A DNA stretch of 46,473 bases, from NCBI GenBank assembly GCA_021646405.1, contig SOER01000025.1, positions 1-46,473 of the forward strand. Reading direction: 5' to 3'. The stretch is from Candidatus Loosdrechtia aerotolerans. GTDB lineage: Bacteria; Planctomycetota; Brocadiia; Brocadiales; Brocadiaceae. Within the stretch, counting starts at the first letter, position 1, and each line of letters opens with the position of its first letter. Shown piece after piece: positions 8,361 to 16,545 of the stretch. Under the pieces are notes generated by a model. That model had not been told where the DNA came from and did no database searches. It was given only the letters and a program-made list of their open reading frames with translations. The position numbers and the translations under genes are program-made.

Positions 8361-9071
8361 ATGATTATTGAAATAACAGGAGAGCCGGGAGTAGGAAAAA
8401 CGACTGTATTACGGGAGATTTACGATAAGATTAAGAGTAAACCGATACTCTTTTCAGACGATCTGGTCTTAAAACACTTTAAACTCAATTTTATTGCACC
8501 GGTGTTTCTGCGCCGGATTTTAACCGATATACTATTATTTTTAATGTTTTTGCCTCACTTCAAAAAATATAAAGCCTTGCTGTTCTCTACCATCAAGGGG
8601 TTGAAGGATACCAACGAAAGTAAAAGATTCAAGATGAATATCCTGAGAAATACTATACTCAAATTTGGCAGATTTGAATTTATATCAAAATATTTTACCC
8701 AAAAAATCGTCCTTGTTGATGAGGGAATATCCCATATTCCATTTAACCTTATAGATTACACCGGCAGGAGGAACATTGACCCTGAATCAATATTTACACC
8801 TTTAGCAACGGTGGTTTCTCAGATAAAAGTTATCATACTGCATCAGAAATTAATAAATATCAGTCATCGTCTTGCCCGGCGAGGACATAAAAGAATTAAA
8901 CAGGGTAAGGATTATTCATTGGAGCAGTTTCTTCATAGGAACAGTCAGTTAGTGGAGGCATACAGAGGAATGCCTGCAGGGATATTTTTAAGTAAAAATA
9001 TGTTAGAGTTAGATGACAAAATTGATTATGAAAGTATCATTCACTTTTTTGAGAGAACAATTGAAAAATGA
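8361..9071 (+). CDS. P-loop nucleotide-binding protein, kinase-like
   Basis: This 236-residue soluble protein starts with a clear Walker A (GEPGVGKTT, about residues 7-15). A hydrophobic strand ending in aspartate-glutamate (KIVLVDEGISH, about 115-125) is the likely Walker B. The C-terminal half is rich in basic residues, including RLARRGHKRIKQGKDY, which may form a lid. It does not match a specific kinase that I can name; it resembles nucleoside/nucleotide-kinase-type P-loop proteins. Its last four bases overlap the start of the next gene (ATGA), which has its own P-loop kinase domain, so the two are probably translated together and may work on the same substrate. A role in the glycan pathway is inferred from location only. 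Confidence 0.7.
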   Translation: MIIEITGEPGVGKTTVLREIYDKIKSKPILFSDDLVLKHFKLNFIAPVFLRRILTDILLFLMFLPHFKKYKALLFSTIKGLKDTNESKRFKMNILRNTILKFGRFEFISKYFTQKIVLVDEGISHIPFNLIDYTGRRNIDPESIFTPLATVVSQIKVIILHQKLINISHRLARRGHKRIKQGKDYSLEQFLHRNSQLVEAYRGMPAGIFLSKNMLELDDKIDYESIIHFFERTIEK

Positions 9072-10510
9072 ACGCTTCTATCCTTAATCTCTCAAGGCAA
9101 CTTATTGATGCTCTTAATTTGCATTCGATCGATTACTGCCACTGGAAAAATAATCACAACCTTATGAAAAGTTTATCCGGTGAAGATGATTTGGATTTGC
9201 TTATCAATAAGAACCAGTTTTCTGATTTTATAAAAATTATTTGTTCACTGGGATTTAAAGAGGCATACAATGAAAAGATTACCTTTCCTTTTATATACCA
9301 TTTTTATGGGTTAGACACAGAAACCGGTATACTACTTCATTTGCATGTACATATAAAGATGATTACCGGTGAGAGCCATACGAAAAATTATCATCTGCCA
9401 TTGGAAAAAATGATCCTTGAGAACACTACGAGTCACTCATCAGGGTGCAGGATTCCACAACCGGAAGTGGAATTGATTATCTTCATCCTCCGATACTATA
9501 TTAAGATTTCATGCTTGCCCGGAGCAATACTTCTTTGGAAGAGAATGAAAGCCTTCAGCAGTGAATTTTTAACCCTGTATCAAAATGTTGATTTAAACAG
9601 GGTGGACATTCTTCTTCAATCGTATTTTCAATATATTTCGGTTGAATTTTTCAGGAAGATGCTCGATGAATATACACAAAGGAAGGTTTTGAGAAAAAGG
9701 TTGTTTCTCGGTCTTGCATTGAGACGGAAATTATCCCCTTTACGCCGGATGGGGGTTATTTCCTCATTCTTTGCACGGTATTATCAGATATTGTATCGCG
9801 CGTTGAATAAACTTGTTTTCAGGGAAAAAAAATTTCTTACTACCCACGGGGCAATTATTGCAATTACCGGCCTTGATGCTACGGGTAAATCAACCATTAC
9901 GTCCGAGTTGAAACGCTGGTTAGGTACATACTTTAATACACATTTTATCCATGTAGGACGGCCTAAGGTAAGATTAGAAACGGTATTGTTCCGGGCTGTA
10001 CTGTGGTTAAAGAAAACAAAAGGTTCAAAACCAGAATCTTTTATTACGAAATTACAAAAACCGGGCGTTATTTTTGCTATCCGCTATGCAGTCCTGGCAT
10101 ATGAAAGATTCCAGCTTTTGAAAAAAGCGAATCGTCTGATGGCCCGGGGTTACATTGTAATCTGTGACCGGTATCCGTCCGTGAATTTTGGGAAGATGGA
10201 CAGCCCCCGGATTGGTGAGAGAAATGGTAATGCTTTTATAAACTTTATGGGAAGGTTGGAGGACAGGTTGTACAGGACAATACCTCTTCCCGATGTAATA
10301 TATAATCTTAAAATACCAGTTGACCTTGCTATTGAGCGGAATCAGGCAAGGATAAAGGATGATAAGGAAACCGATGACCAATTGCGTTTACGCTATAGTG
10401 AAAATGCCGACCTTCGTTATAATGCCTTCAATTTTGAAGTAATAGATACGTCACGTAAACTCCCTGTTGTACTGAGAGAGTTAAAAGAGAAAGTATGGGA
10501 AAAACTCTAA
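9068..10510 (+). CDS. Nucleotidyltransferase-like domain fused to a thymidylate-kinase-like domain
   Basis: The first part of this 480-residue protein contains YCHWKNN and GEDDLDLLIN (about residues 19-45), a pattern seen in nucleotidyltransferase-fold proteins of polysaccharide clusters. The last 200 residues form a thymidylate-kinase-like P-loop domain: Walker A GLDATGKST near residue 270, a DRYPS motif near 368 and an arginine-rich lid. A real dTMP kinase is about 210 residues and stands alone, so this is probably a paralogue phosphorylating another small molecule or lipid. The gene overlaps its upstream P-loop partner by four bases and is followed 46 bases later by the O-antigen ligase-like gene. 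Substrate unknown. Confidence 0.75.
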   Translation: MNASILNLSRQLIDALNLHSIDYCHWKNNHNLMKSLSGEDDLDLLINKNQFSDFIKIICSLGFKEAYNEKITFPFIYHFYGLDTETGILLHLHVHIKMITGESHTKNYHLPLEKMILENTTSHSSGCRIPQPEVELIIFILRYYIKISCLPGAILLWKRMKAFSSEFLTLYQNVDLNRVDILLQSYFQYISVEFFRKMLDEYTQRKVLRKRLFLGLALRRKLSPLRRMGVISSFFARYYQILYRALNKLVFREKKFLTTHGAIIAITGLDATGKSTITSELKRWLGTYFNTHFIHVGRPKVRLETVLFRAVLWLKKTKGSKPESFITKLQKPGVIFAIRYAVLAYERFQLLKKANRLMARGYIVICDRYPSVNFGKMDSPRIGERNGNAFINFMGRLEDRLYRTIPLPDVIYNLKIPVDLAIERNQARIKDDKETDDQLRLRYSENADLRYNAFNFEVIDTSRKLPVVLRELKEKVWEKL

Positions 10511-10556
10511 AAAAGCATGTGCTGTATTCAACAAATCTTACAGGTAAAATTTTTCT

Positions 10557-11831
10557 ATGAGATCTCTAGAACATAATCGAAATACTGTCATCTCTGGTTT
10601 GACGATTGCTACATTTGCAACGCTCCCTTTGTATCTGTTTCAATCCGGTGGTTTTCAAATTGTAGATGCAATAATAATTTTACTCTCGGCTGCACTATTC
10701 ATAACGATTACTTATTGTGAAGTTCAAACAGGGCTATATTTAATAGGTCCATTTATACCGTTTATTTCATGGGTGGTTATTGTCAATTCATACTATGCAA
10801 CGGAAGCTATTTCAGAAACAGGATATCTCCTCAGTACTGCACAACTTATTTTTGGATTCTATGTATTATTTTTGTTCTCTATAGCATTCAAGCGGATCTT
10901 ATCAAATCTTTGGGGAATATCCTGTCTCTATTGGGGCTTGTTAGCATCGTGTCTAACCCCGTGGTTAATGAGAGCAAATAGTAAAACACTAAGAAGCGCT
11001 TTATCATTCAATAATCCAAATCAATTAGCGTATTATTCAATATTAATACTCTCCATGCTCTTGTTCGTTAATCTTTTGAATACAAAAACACGAAGGAAAA
11101 GTATAGTACACTGGATATTGAATATTACCATTATCATAATCTGTAATATCTTTGTTCTGGTATCCGCTTCAAGGGCCGGTACTGTTGTTGTAATTTTATT
11201 AGATATTTGTTTACTCTACATACTCTTAAAAGAGTATATAAAATTGTTTGTGTCATTAGCCGTCATGCTGGTTTTTCTTTCAGTAACGCTTTCAGTAGTG
11301 AGTAAACACTATGGAGCCGTTTTTACTCCAAGATCTCAGAATACAACAGAAATTAAGGATACAACACAAATGAGTCGTATAGAGGCAATAAATTATCGAT
11401 TTTCCCGTGGCGGTAATGTAATAGAGGTTCTCGGTAAACGTGTATCGTATATTCAAAATGATGATACCTTTAGTATTTTATTCGGTAACGGTGGGCGGAA
11501 ATTCGTGCGTCAAAAAGAAAAAAGTATTGAAGATTTGTCTATGAGAGAGGTACATAATGCGCCCGTGGAGATTTATGATTCCTACGGTATTGTGGGTGCT
11601 GTGTTATTTTTAGGAGGTTCAGTATTTTTTGTGATGAGACTTGGAACTTTCCCCTCTAAATGGCTTTTTTTTATAACATTGCTGTTATATAACATATCCC
11701 ATAATGGTATACGTTTCCGGAGTATGTGGGTCGCTATTGCATTGGTTTCTATCGTTTCTCTCCTCAAGAAAGACCAATTGAGTACACAATATCAATTCAC
11801 AAAGCTGCGGCCTGTGGATTATACACGTTGA
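10557..11831 (+). CDS. O-antigen ligase/polymerase-like membrane protein (Wzy/WaaL family)
   Basis: This 424-residue protein has about ten hydrophobic helices and a large extracytoplasmic loop (about residues 255-340). The loop is preceded by LVSASRAGTVVVI and contains HNAPVEIYDSYGIVG, matching the central loop of O-antigen ligases and polymerases. These enzymes join lipid-linked oligosaccharides into a polymer or transfer them to an acceptor; both use the same fold, so the role cannot be separated by sequence. With the flippase and Wzc-like protein nearby, a polymerase role is more likely. The start has only a weak upstream AGG. Confidence 0.8.
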   Translation: MRSLEHNRNTVISGLTIATFATLPLYLFQSGGFQIVDAIIILLSAALFITITYCEVQTGLYLIGPFIPFISWVVIVNSYYATEAISETGYLLSTAQLIFGFYVLFLFSIAFKRILSNLWGISCLYWGLLASCLTPWLMRANSKTLRSALSFNNPNQLAYYSILILSMLLFVNLLNTKTRRKSIVHWILNITIIIICNIFVLVSASRAGTVVVILLDICLLYILLKEYIKLFVSLAVMLVFLSVTLSVVSKHYGAVFTPRSQNTTEIKDTTQMSRIEAINYRFSRGGNVIEVLGKRVSYIQNDDTFSILFGNGGRKFVRQKEKSIEDLSMREVHNAPVEIYDSYGIVGAVLFLGGSVFFVMRLGTFPSKWLFFITLLLYNISHNGIRFRSMWVAIALVSIVSLLKKDQLSTQYQFTKLRPVDYTR

Positions 11832-11896
11832 ATGTCTGTTGTAAGATATCATGTGTGTTATGTTTTGTAGTATGACTTTTTTTATAAGAAGAGATA

Positions 11897-13765
11897 ATGA
11901 AGTTTTTTTCTGCTTTCCTTATATTTTTCATAAGTATTTACTGTTATAACAGTCTCTGTAACTATAGTTTTGCATTTAAGAACTGTTTCGCAGGCACCTA
12001 TTACGTCTCACGGGACGGCAGTGACAGTAATAATGGAAGTTTATCTGCCCCCTGGGAGACCATAAAAAGCAGTATCCCGAAATTACAACCAGGAGATACC
12101 CTCCTGGTAAGAGGCGGAACGTACTATGAGAGTGAGATTGTAACCGATATTCGGGGAACTGAGTCAAACAGGATTACCATAAAGAATTATCCCGGAGAGG
12201 AACCTGTCATTGATGGCGGGTATAGAGAGTTCAGGGAAGTGCCTAATTCCGATTGGGAACTCTACGATTCTAAAAGAGATATCTACCGGTCAGTAGATAC
12301 CTATCCGGATGCAGGCATGGTCTATGGATATTTCGGAAGCGATAATGACAATTACCGGCTTGTTTCTTATGAAAGGTACAATGACCTGAGTTCAGATAAC
12401 GAGGATTATACCAATTCTGGCAATATCTATATTGGTCCGGGGGTATTCTGGAAGAGTTCTGACAAAAGGATATATATACGATTACAGCCCGGTAAGCAGG
12501 CAATTTTCATGGGGTATAAGATTTCATCGGACACTGATCCCCGTTCAACAAAATTGTATATTTTCCCCCATCATGAAATTTTCACGTTTAAAAAGGGAGG
12601 TTCTTACATTAATATTGAAGGCATGAATCTCCGATATCAGAACAATATCCTTGAATTTAAATCAAAATCACATCACATCTCTATCAAGAATTGTACGATG
12701 AGAGGTGGCAGGACACCCGTTCTTGTCTGTGACGGTGCTCATAATCTTTTATTTGACGGCATTACATTCAAAGGCAGTGTTCCGCCCTGGATTGCCTGGA
12801 GTGATGTAAAGTGTGGTGCTAAGCCGGGGCATAGTTTTCAGGGGCCAGCAATAGGTATTCAGCGTTCTGCAAACACAATTGAGATCAGGAATTGTCTGTT
12901 TCATAGTACCTGGGATGGTATTAATGCAACAAAAAAATCATTTAACCTTTATATTCATCATAATGAGTTCAGGAATACAAGGGATGATGTGGTTCAATTA
13001 GGGTCGGGATGTTATGACGTTGAGATCAATGACAATAAGATGATCTTTGTCTCAAAAGGGGTCTCCCGGCATGGATCAGGTTCCTCCCGCAAGCCCGGAA
13101 CAAAATACGTTCACCATAATATCATCGACTGCAGTAAGCCGATGTTGGGTGGCAGGCAAGATCCCAATAAGTTACTGGATGAAAAGCGTCGTGGACCAGA
13201 CAATGATGGAATGGTATGGGCCCGCCCGTTCGGAAGTCATCGGGCAGGTGGGTATGGCAGAGGTGATCCATGGAAGATATATAATAATACGGTAATTCTT
13301 GGACAGGAGATTAATAACAGGGGAGCGGGACATGAGTATGTCCTGAAACGGTTTTACCGCAATTGTCCTCAGGAGGTTTACAACAATATCTTTATCCAAA
13401 CCATGGACCACTGGCTGGCGAGAGAATCAAGGGTAGCGGACGGCTCTCAAATCTATGACGGGAATGTTTATTTTCGCACGGTGGATAATCCAAAGAATTA
13501 TTTTTTTTTGTCATGGAAAGACAGAAGGGATTCGAAAGATTTTACAAGTCTCGAGGCATTTAAATCGTCACTCTATTTTCATGTTACAAAAAAATATTAT
13601 TCTCCCGGATGGGAAGCTTCTGGTGTTGAAGCTGATCCGCAACTGGATGATGAATACCGGCCAAACCCTGGTAGTCCCGCGGCAAAAGGAGCAGTTCCTC
13701 TGCCGGCAGGCTGGCCAGGTAATGATGGGAAAAAATACCGGGGAGCACTTCCTCCAAAAGATTAA
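11897..13765 (+). CDS. Secreted right-handed parallel beta-helix protein
   Basis: This 622-residue protein begins with a signal peptide (about 1-27, hydrophobic core LIFFISIYCYNS). Then comes TYYVSRDGSDSNNGS, the N-terminal motif of DUF1565/pectate-lyase-like proteins, followed by PGDTLLVRGGTYYES. Repeating strand-turn motifs (IEGMNLRYQNN, IKNCTMRGG, IEIRNCLFHS, LYIHHNEFRNT, VEINDNKMIF) build a beta-helix. Such proteins in exopolysaccharide operons are usually polysaccharide lyases, epimerases or hydrolases that act on the polymer in the periplasm. I can see acidic and basic residues on the helix but cannot assign the catalytic set. It is followed after 27 bases by a glycosyltransferase. Confidence 0.8.
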   Translation: MKFFSAFLIFFISIYCYNSLCNYSFAFKNCFAGTYYVSRDGSDSNNGSLSAPWETIKSSIPKLQPGDTLLVRGGTYYESEIVTDIRGTESNRITIKNYPGEEPVIDGGYREFREVPNSDWELYDSKRDIYRSVDTYPDAGMVYGYFGSDNDNYRLVSYERYNDLSSDNEDYTNSGNIYIGPGVFWKSSDKRIYIRLQPGKQAIFMGYKISSDTDPRSTKLYIFPHHEIFTFKKGGSYINIEGMNLRYQNNILEFKSKSHHISIKNCTMRGGRTPVLVCDGAHNLLFDGITFKGSVPPWIAWSDVKCGAKPGHSFQGPAIGIQRSANTIEIRNCLFHSTWDGINATKKSFNLYIHHNEFRNTRDDVVQLGSGCYDVEINDNKMIFVSKGVSRHGSGSSRKPGTKYVHHNIIDCSKPMLGGRQDPNKLLDEKRRGPDNDGMVWARPFGSHRAGGYGRGDPWKIYNNTVILGQEINNRGAGHEYVLKRFYRNCPQEVYNNIFIQTMDHWLARESRVADGSQIYDGNVYFRTVDNPKNYFFLSWKDRRDSKDFTSLEAFKSSLYFHVTKKYYSPGWEASGVEADPQLDDEYRPNPGSPAAKGAVPLPAGWPGNDGKKYRGALPPKD

Positions 13766-13792
13766 TTCATAGAACAGGAGAATTACACGCAT

Positions 13793-14938
13793 ATGAAAAA
13801 AAAAGCCCTCTTTGTCGCCAATACAGGATTTGCATTGTTTAATTTCAGGATTCCTTTGATGAAATCCCTTTCTGAAAAAGGATGGTCTGTTATTGCAGTA
13901 GCCAATGATGAATCTGATTTTACTGATAAATTCTCAGAAGAGGGTATAAAATTTATCAATATCAGTATTGATCATAAAGGGAAAAACCCTCTTGCTGATA
14001 TGGCACTTATTTGGAGATTGAAGGCACTTTATAATCAAGAATCCCCGACGCTCGTCCACCATTTTACCATCAAACCTGTTATTTTTGGCTCGTTGGCTGC
14101 AAAACGGGCAAAGGTTCCTGTTATTGTAAACACGATTACGGGTCTTGGTTATGTATTTAATAAAGGTGGTCTTCTCATGCGTACTGTTATAAGGCTGTAT
14201 AAATATGCTTTATCTGGCCGGCCACAGGTAATTTTTCAAAACCATGACGATTATCGGTTATTTCTTGCAAATCATATCATCAGGAAAACAAATGCCCGTA
14301 TTATTCTTGGCTCTGGAGTTAATACGGAAGTTATTTGTCCACGTGTTACTGAAAGGTCTCATAACGGGATGCAATTTTTGTTGGTCTCGAGGATGCTCTG
14401 GAGTAAAGGTGTGGGTGAATATGTTGCAGCAGCAGAAAAAATCAAAAAACAGAATCCAGGGTGTAGTTTTATTATGGCGGGTGGAGCTTCCGGTGGTGGA
14501 GCAAAGGGAAATCCGGACGCAATTCCTGAAAAATGGCTCCGGGATGCTGAGGCAAGAGGAATTGTTACATGGCTTGGACGTATCCCCTTTCATGATGTTA
14601 TAACTCAGTTAGATAATTCAGATGTGTTTGTTCTCCCTTCATATTATCCGGAAGGGGTACCACGGTCATTAATAGAAGCAGCAGCAAAAGGAAAACCACT
14701 TATTACAACGGATACACCAGGTTGTCGGGAGGTTGTCATTGACGGCAATAATGGTTTTTTAACCCCGCCCAGGGATGTTAATTCATTAGCAAATTGCCTG
14801 CTAACGTTTATTCAACATCCGGAGTTAATAGAAAAAATGGGAACAGCAAGCCGAAAAATGGCAATCGATATCTTTGATGAACGAAAAGTTCTGGATCAGA
14901 CTTTCCAGGTATATAAGGATGCCGGAGCCCCGTTATAA
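13793..14938 (+). CDS. Glycosyltransferase family 4
   Basis: This 381-residue GT-B enzyme transfers a sugar from a nucleotide donor to the growing lipid-linked oligosaccharide at the cytoplasmic face. The N-terminus ALFVANTGFALFNFRIPLM is typical of GT4 enzymes of the capsule type. The middle contains NTITGLGYVF and PQVIFQN, and the C-terminal donor domain carries LLVSRMLWSKGVGEYV, then the signature PEGVPRSLIEAAAKGKPLI with the conserved E-x7-E-like pair. It ends with the usual DERKVLDQTFQVY helix. AGGAG lies about 13 bases before the ATG. It closes the plus-strand block before the repeat island. Donor and acceptor cannot be read from sequence. Confidence 0.9.
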   Translation: MKKKALFVANTGFALFNFRIPLMKSLSEKGWSVIAVANDESDFTDKFSEEGIKFINISIDHKGKNPLADMALIWRLKALYNQESPTLVHHFTIKPVIFGSLAAKRAKVPVIVNTITGLGYVFNKGGLLMRTVIRLYKYALSGRPQVIFQNHDDYRLFLANHIIRKTNARIILGSGVNTEVICPRVTERSHNGMQFLLVSRMLWSKGVGEYVAAAEKIKKQNPGCSFIMAGGASGGGAKGNPDAIPEKWLRDAEARGIVTWLGRIPFHDVITQLDNSDVFVLPSYYPEGVPRSLIEAAAKGKPLITTDTPGCREVVIDGNNGFLTPPRDVNSLANCLLTFIQHPELIEKMGTASRKMAIDIFDERKVLDQTFQVYKDAGAPL

Positions 14939-15256
14939 ATGATATGAAACACGAGATTCGAAATACGAAACTTGTCCTGAGCGAAGTGAACGGATCCGAA
15001 ACAAATTCCAAAATACAAAAAGGAGACCATCCCCCATATGCATCAAGCTAAGGAATAATGCTGTACTTTTTCTGTTCCCCACACAAAGCCGCAAGGATAC
15101 CAGGATATATGGTATGTTCCTATTCTGTATTCCTCACATTCTATCCTTCATCATTCTTTTATATCTCGTTCCAACGCTTTGCGTTGAAATGCGCTCCAGG
15201 ACGCTCTGTGTCCTGCTTTGGATAGTTATAGTACTCCACGGATGAAACCGGACATA

Positions 15257-15716
15257 AGTACCTGACCATAAGTTTTTGCACAATATTTTATGGTGTAAGA
15301 AATACGGGTCTTCTCAGTTTTGTGTGGGTAAATCTTCATACTTCTGGTAAAAACGCCGTCACTATTTTCAAACAAAGCCCGAAGGGCTTATATACGAAAG
15401 CCCAGGGCAACGCGCCCTGGGTATAGATGGGATTCATGTAATTTTCTGTCACCCTTTCAGGGTGAATTCTCTTGTTTTTTCATTATCCCAGGGTAAAAAT
15501 TTACCCTGGGCTATCAGAGAAAAGCCCTTTGGGCTTTAAAAAGGATTTGGTTTTATAGGTTTTCATAAATACTCCTTTCTCTTGGCAAAGTAGTATACCT
15601 ACTCACGACAATTTTAATGAAAAAAGTTACCTATATCCTACATTCCGCACGTAAAAGTCATAAGTTGTTGAAACTCCTTATGAATAAAAACGTACAAAAA
15701 TTTGTGGTCAGGTACT
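15257..15716 (+). mobile_element. Complete 460-bp non-autonomous element with TA duplication and five hairpins
   Basis: The element runs from AGTACCTGACCA to TGGTCAGGTACT and is flanked by TA on both sides (15255-15256, 15717-15718). Its 25-base terminal repeats match at 22 positions. TA duplication is the hallmark of IS630/Tc1-mariner transposition, so it is probably mobilised by such a transposase in trans. Five consecutive stem-loops lie in its centre: 15375-15389, 15401-15421, 15449-15465, 15487-15510 and 15521-15537. No transposase is encoded. Copies cut by the window edges lie at 1-139 and 46215-46473, and a deleted relative at about 27422-27499. Confidence 0.85.
15501..15566 (-). CDS. 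21-residue ORF inside the MITE
   Basis: On the minus strand GAGAAAGGAG stands six bases before ATG at 15566, followed by 21 codons (MKTYKTKSFLKPKG..., basic) and a TAA that falls within the stem of the fourth hairpin. The same ORF is intact in the right-edge copy (46365-46430). The ribosome-binding site is among the better ones in the window, so translation is plausible. No homologue is known to me, and its conservation may only reflect recent copying. Confidence 0.4.
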   Translation of the reverse strand: MKTYKTKSFLKPKGLFSDSPG

Positions 15717-15720
15717 TATC

Positions 15721-15861
15721 TTCGGCAACTTGTTGCCATAAAATGTAGCCGCATCTCTTTAGGGTGCGCCCCGTGATAACATGCGGAATGATGCAGTACT
15801 TTTTTCTGGTATAGAAAGCGTAAGGTGGCGCATAGATGATAGCATAGTGAGGAAAGGCACC
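15721..15861 (-). repeat. Dispersed repeat next to the MITE, inverted relative to 33100-33220
   Basis: Read on the minus strand, this segment (CCTCACTATGCTATCATCTA ... GGGGCGCACCCTAAAGAGATGCGG ... GGCAACAAGTTGCC) aligns with about 33100-33220. A shorter fragment with CAGAAAAAGTACAGCA also occurs at about 190-210 and, inverted, at 15060-15080. At 33186-33237 the family carries a perfect 25-bp palindrome, which is broken here by ACATTTTAT between the two arms. It abuts the right end of the MITE, so the MITE may have inserted into or beside it. Confidence 0.65.
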
Positions 15862-16417
15862 TTAGCTTGATTGTATAGAAATTTTCATTTGTTCAGTATA
15901 AGATGCTCTCTTAACACCATAAAAAGACGAGATTCTTCGCGGAGTTTACACTGAATGAAGTGAATGTGCTCAGAATGACAAATTCCCTGCTGACATCTCA
16001 TCTAAAGTGGAATGAAGGATTTCAGGATGGCAACCTGTATTCTGTCACCCTGAGTGAAGCGAAGGGTCTCATCCTTGATGAAAGAGATTCATTCTTGCAC
16101 TATAGAGGAACACCATGTATTGTCATAGGGTATATACCAAAAGTCGGATGTCCGGGGTGTAACAACTATACCATGGAGTGTGTTGAGTAAAAGTCCGCCG
16201 GAGGCGTTAAGTTTTTGCATATGAGACACCCCCCTTGGCCCCTCTTTTCTCTCTTATCCTTACCCGCATCTTTTTGTTTTCCCCGTAGGGGAGAAATGAT
16301 AATAGGCAGGCAATTTATTGCCTGTTTTAGATTTAAATAAAATGAAAATTCCTATACGATCGGGATAATAAAAAATCTTTACTATTTTCTATCGTATTCT
16401 CTATTCTTCTTAATATT

Positions 16418-16432
16418 TGGCACACCTCTTGT
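16418..16432 (+). promoter_or_regulatory. Possible sigma-54 promoter upstream of the membrane glycosyltransferase
   Basis: TGGCAC-ACCTC-TTGT matches the -24/-12 pattern except for T in place of the C of TTGC. It lies about 115 bases before the gene at 16546 and resembles the motif at 1066-1080. RpoN control of exopolysaccharide genes is known in other bacteria; here it is inference. Confidence 0.4.
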
Positions 16433-16545
16433 ATGATAGTGCATACAGTGTCGTGAAAAAAAATTTATATCGTGGTATTTTATGTACTCCTTTTTATCCA
16501 AATAAATATACGATAAAAATGCAGAGGGCTTAACTTCCTGAGGCA

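Larger units (their letters stand above)
14939..16545. other. 1.6-kb gene-free repeat island
   Basis: No credible protein gene is present apart from the mini-ORF inside the MITE. The island holds fragments of at least four dispersed families: a CATATGCATCAAGCTAAG block at about 15035-15053 that is also at 6252-6270; CTCGTTCCAACGC...GCGTTG at about 15173-15205, related to 46170-46198; the complete MITE (15257-15716); an inverted copy of 33100-33220 (15721-15861); and a GTCACCCTGAGTGAAGCGAAGGGTCT-type segment around 16045-16070. AAAATGAAAATTCCTATAC at about 16338-16356 repeats 700-718. Confidence 0.7.

Noticed and set aside
9068-10510. Housekeeping thymidylate kinase (tmk)
   Set aside because: The domain is fused to a nucleotidyltransferase-like N-terminus and sits in a glycan operon, so it is more likely a paralogue with another substrate.
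15960-16190. 76-residue open frame in the repeat island
   Set aside because: The translation includes VTLSEAKGLILDE, the usual by-product of a widespread GTCACCCTGAGTGAAGCGAAGG repeat, and there is no ribosome-binding site.
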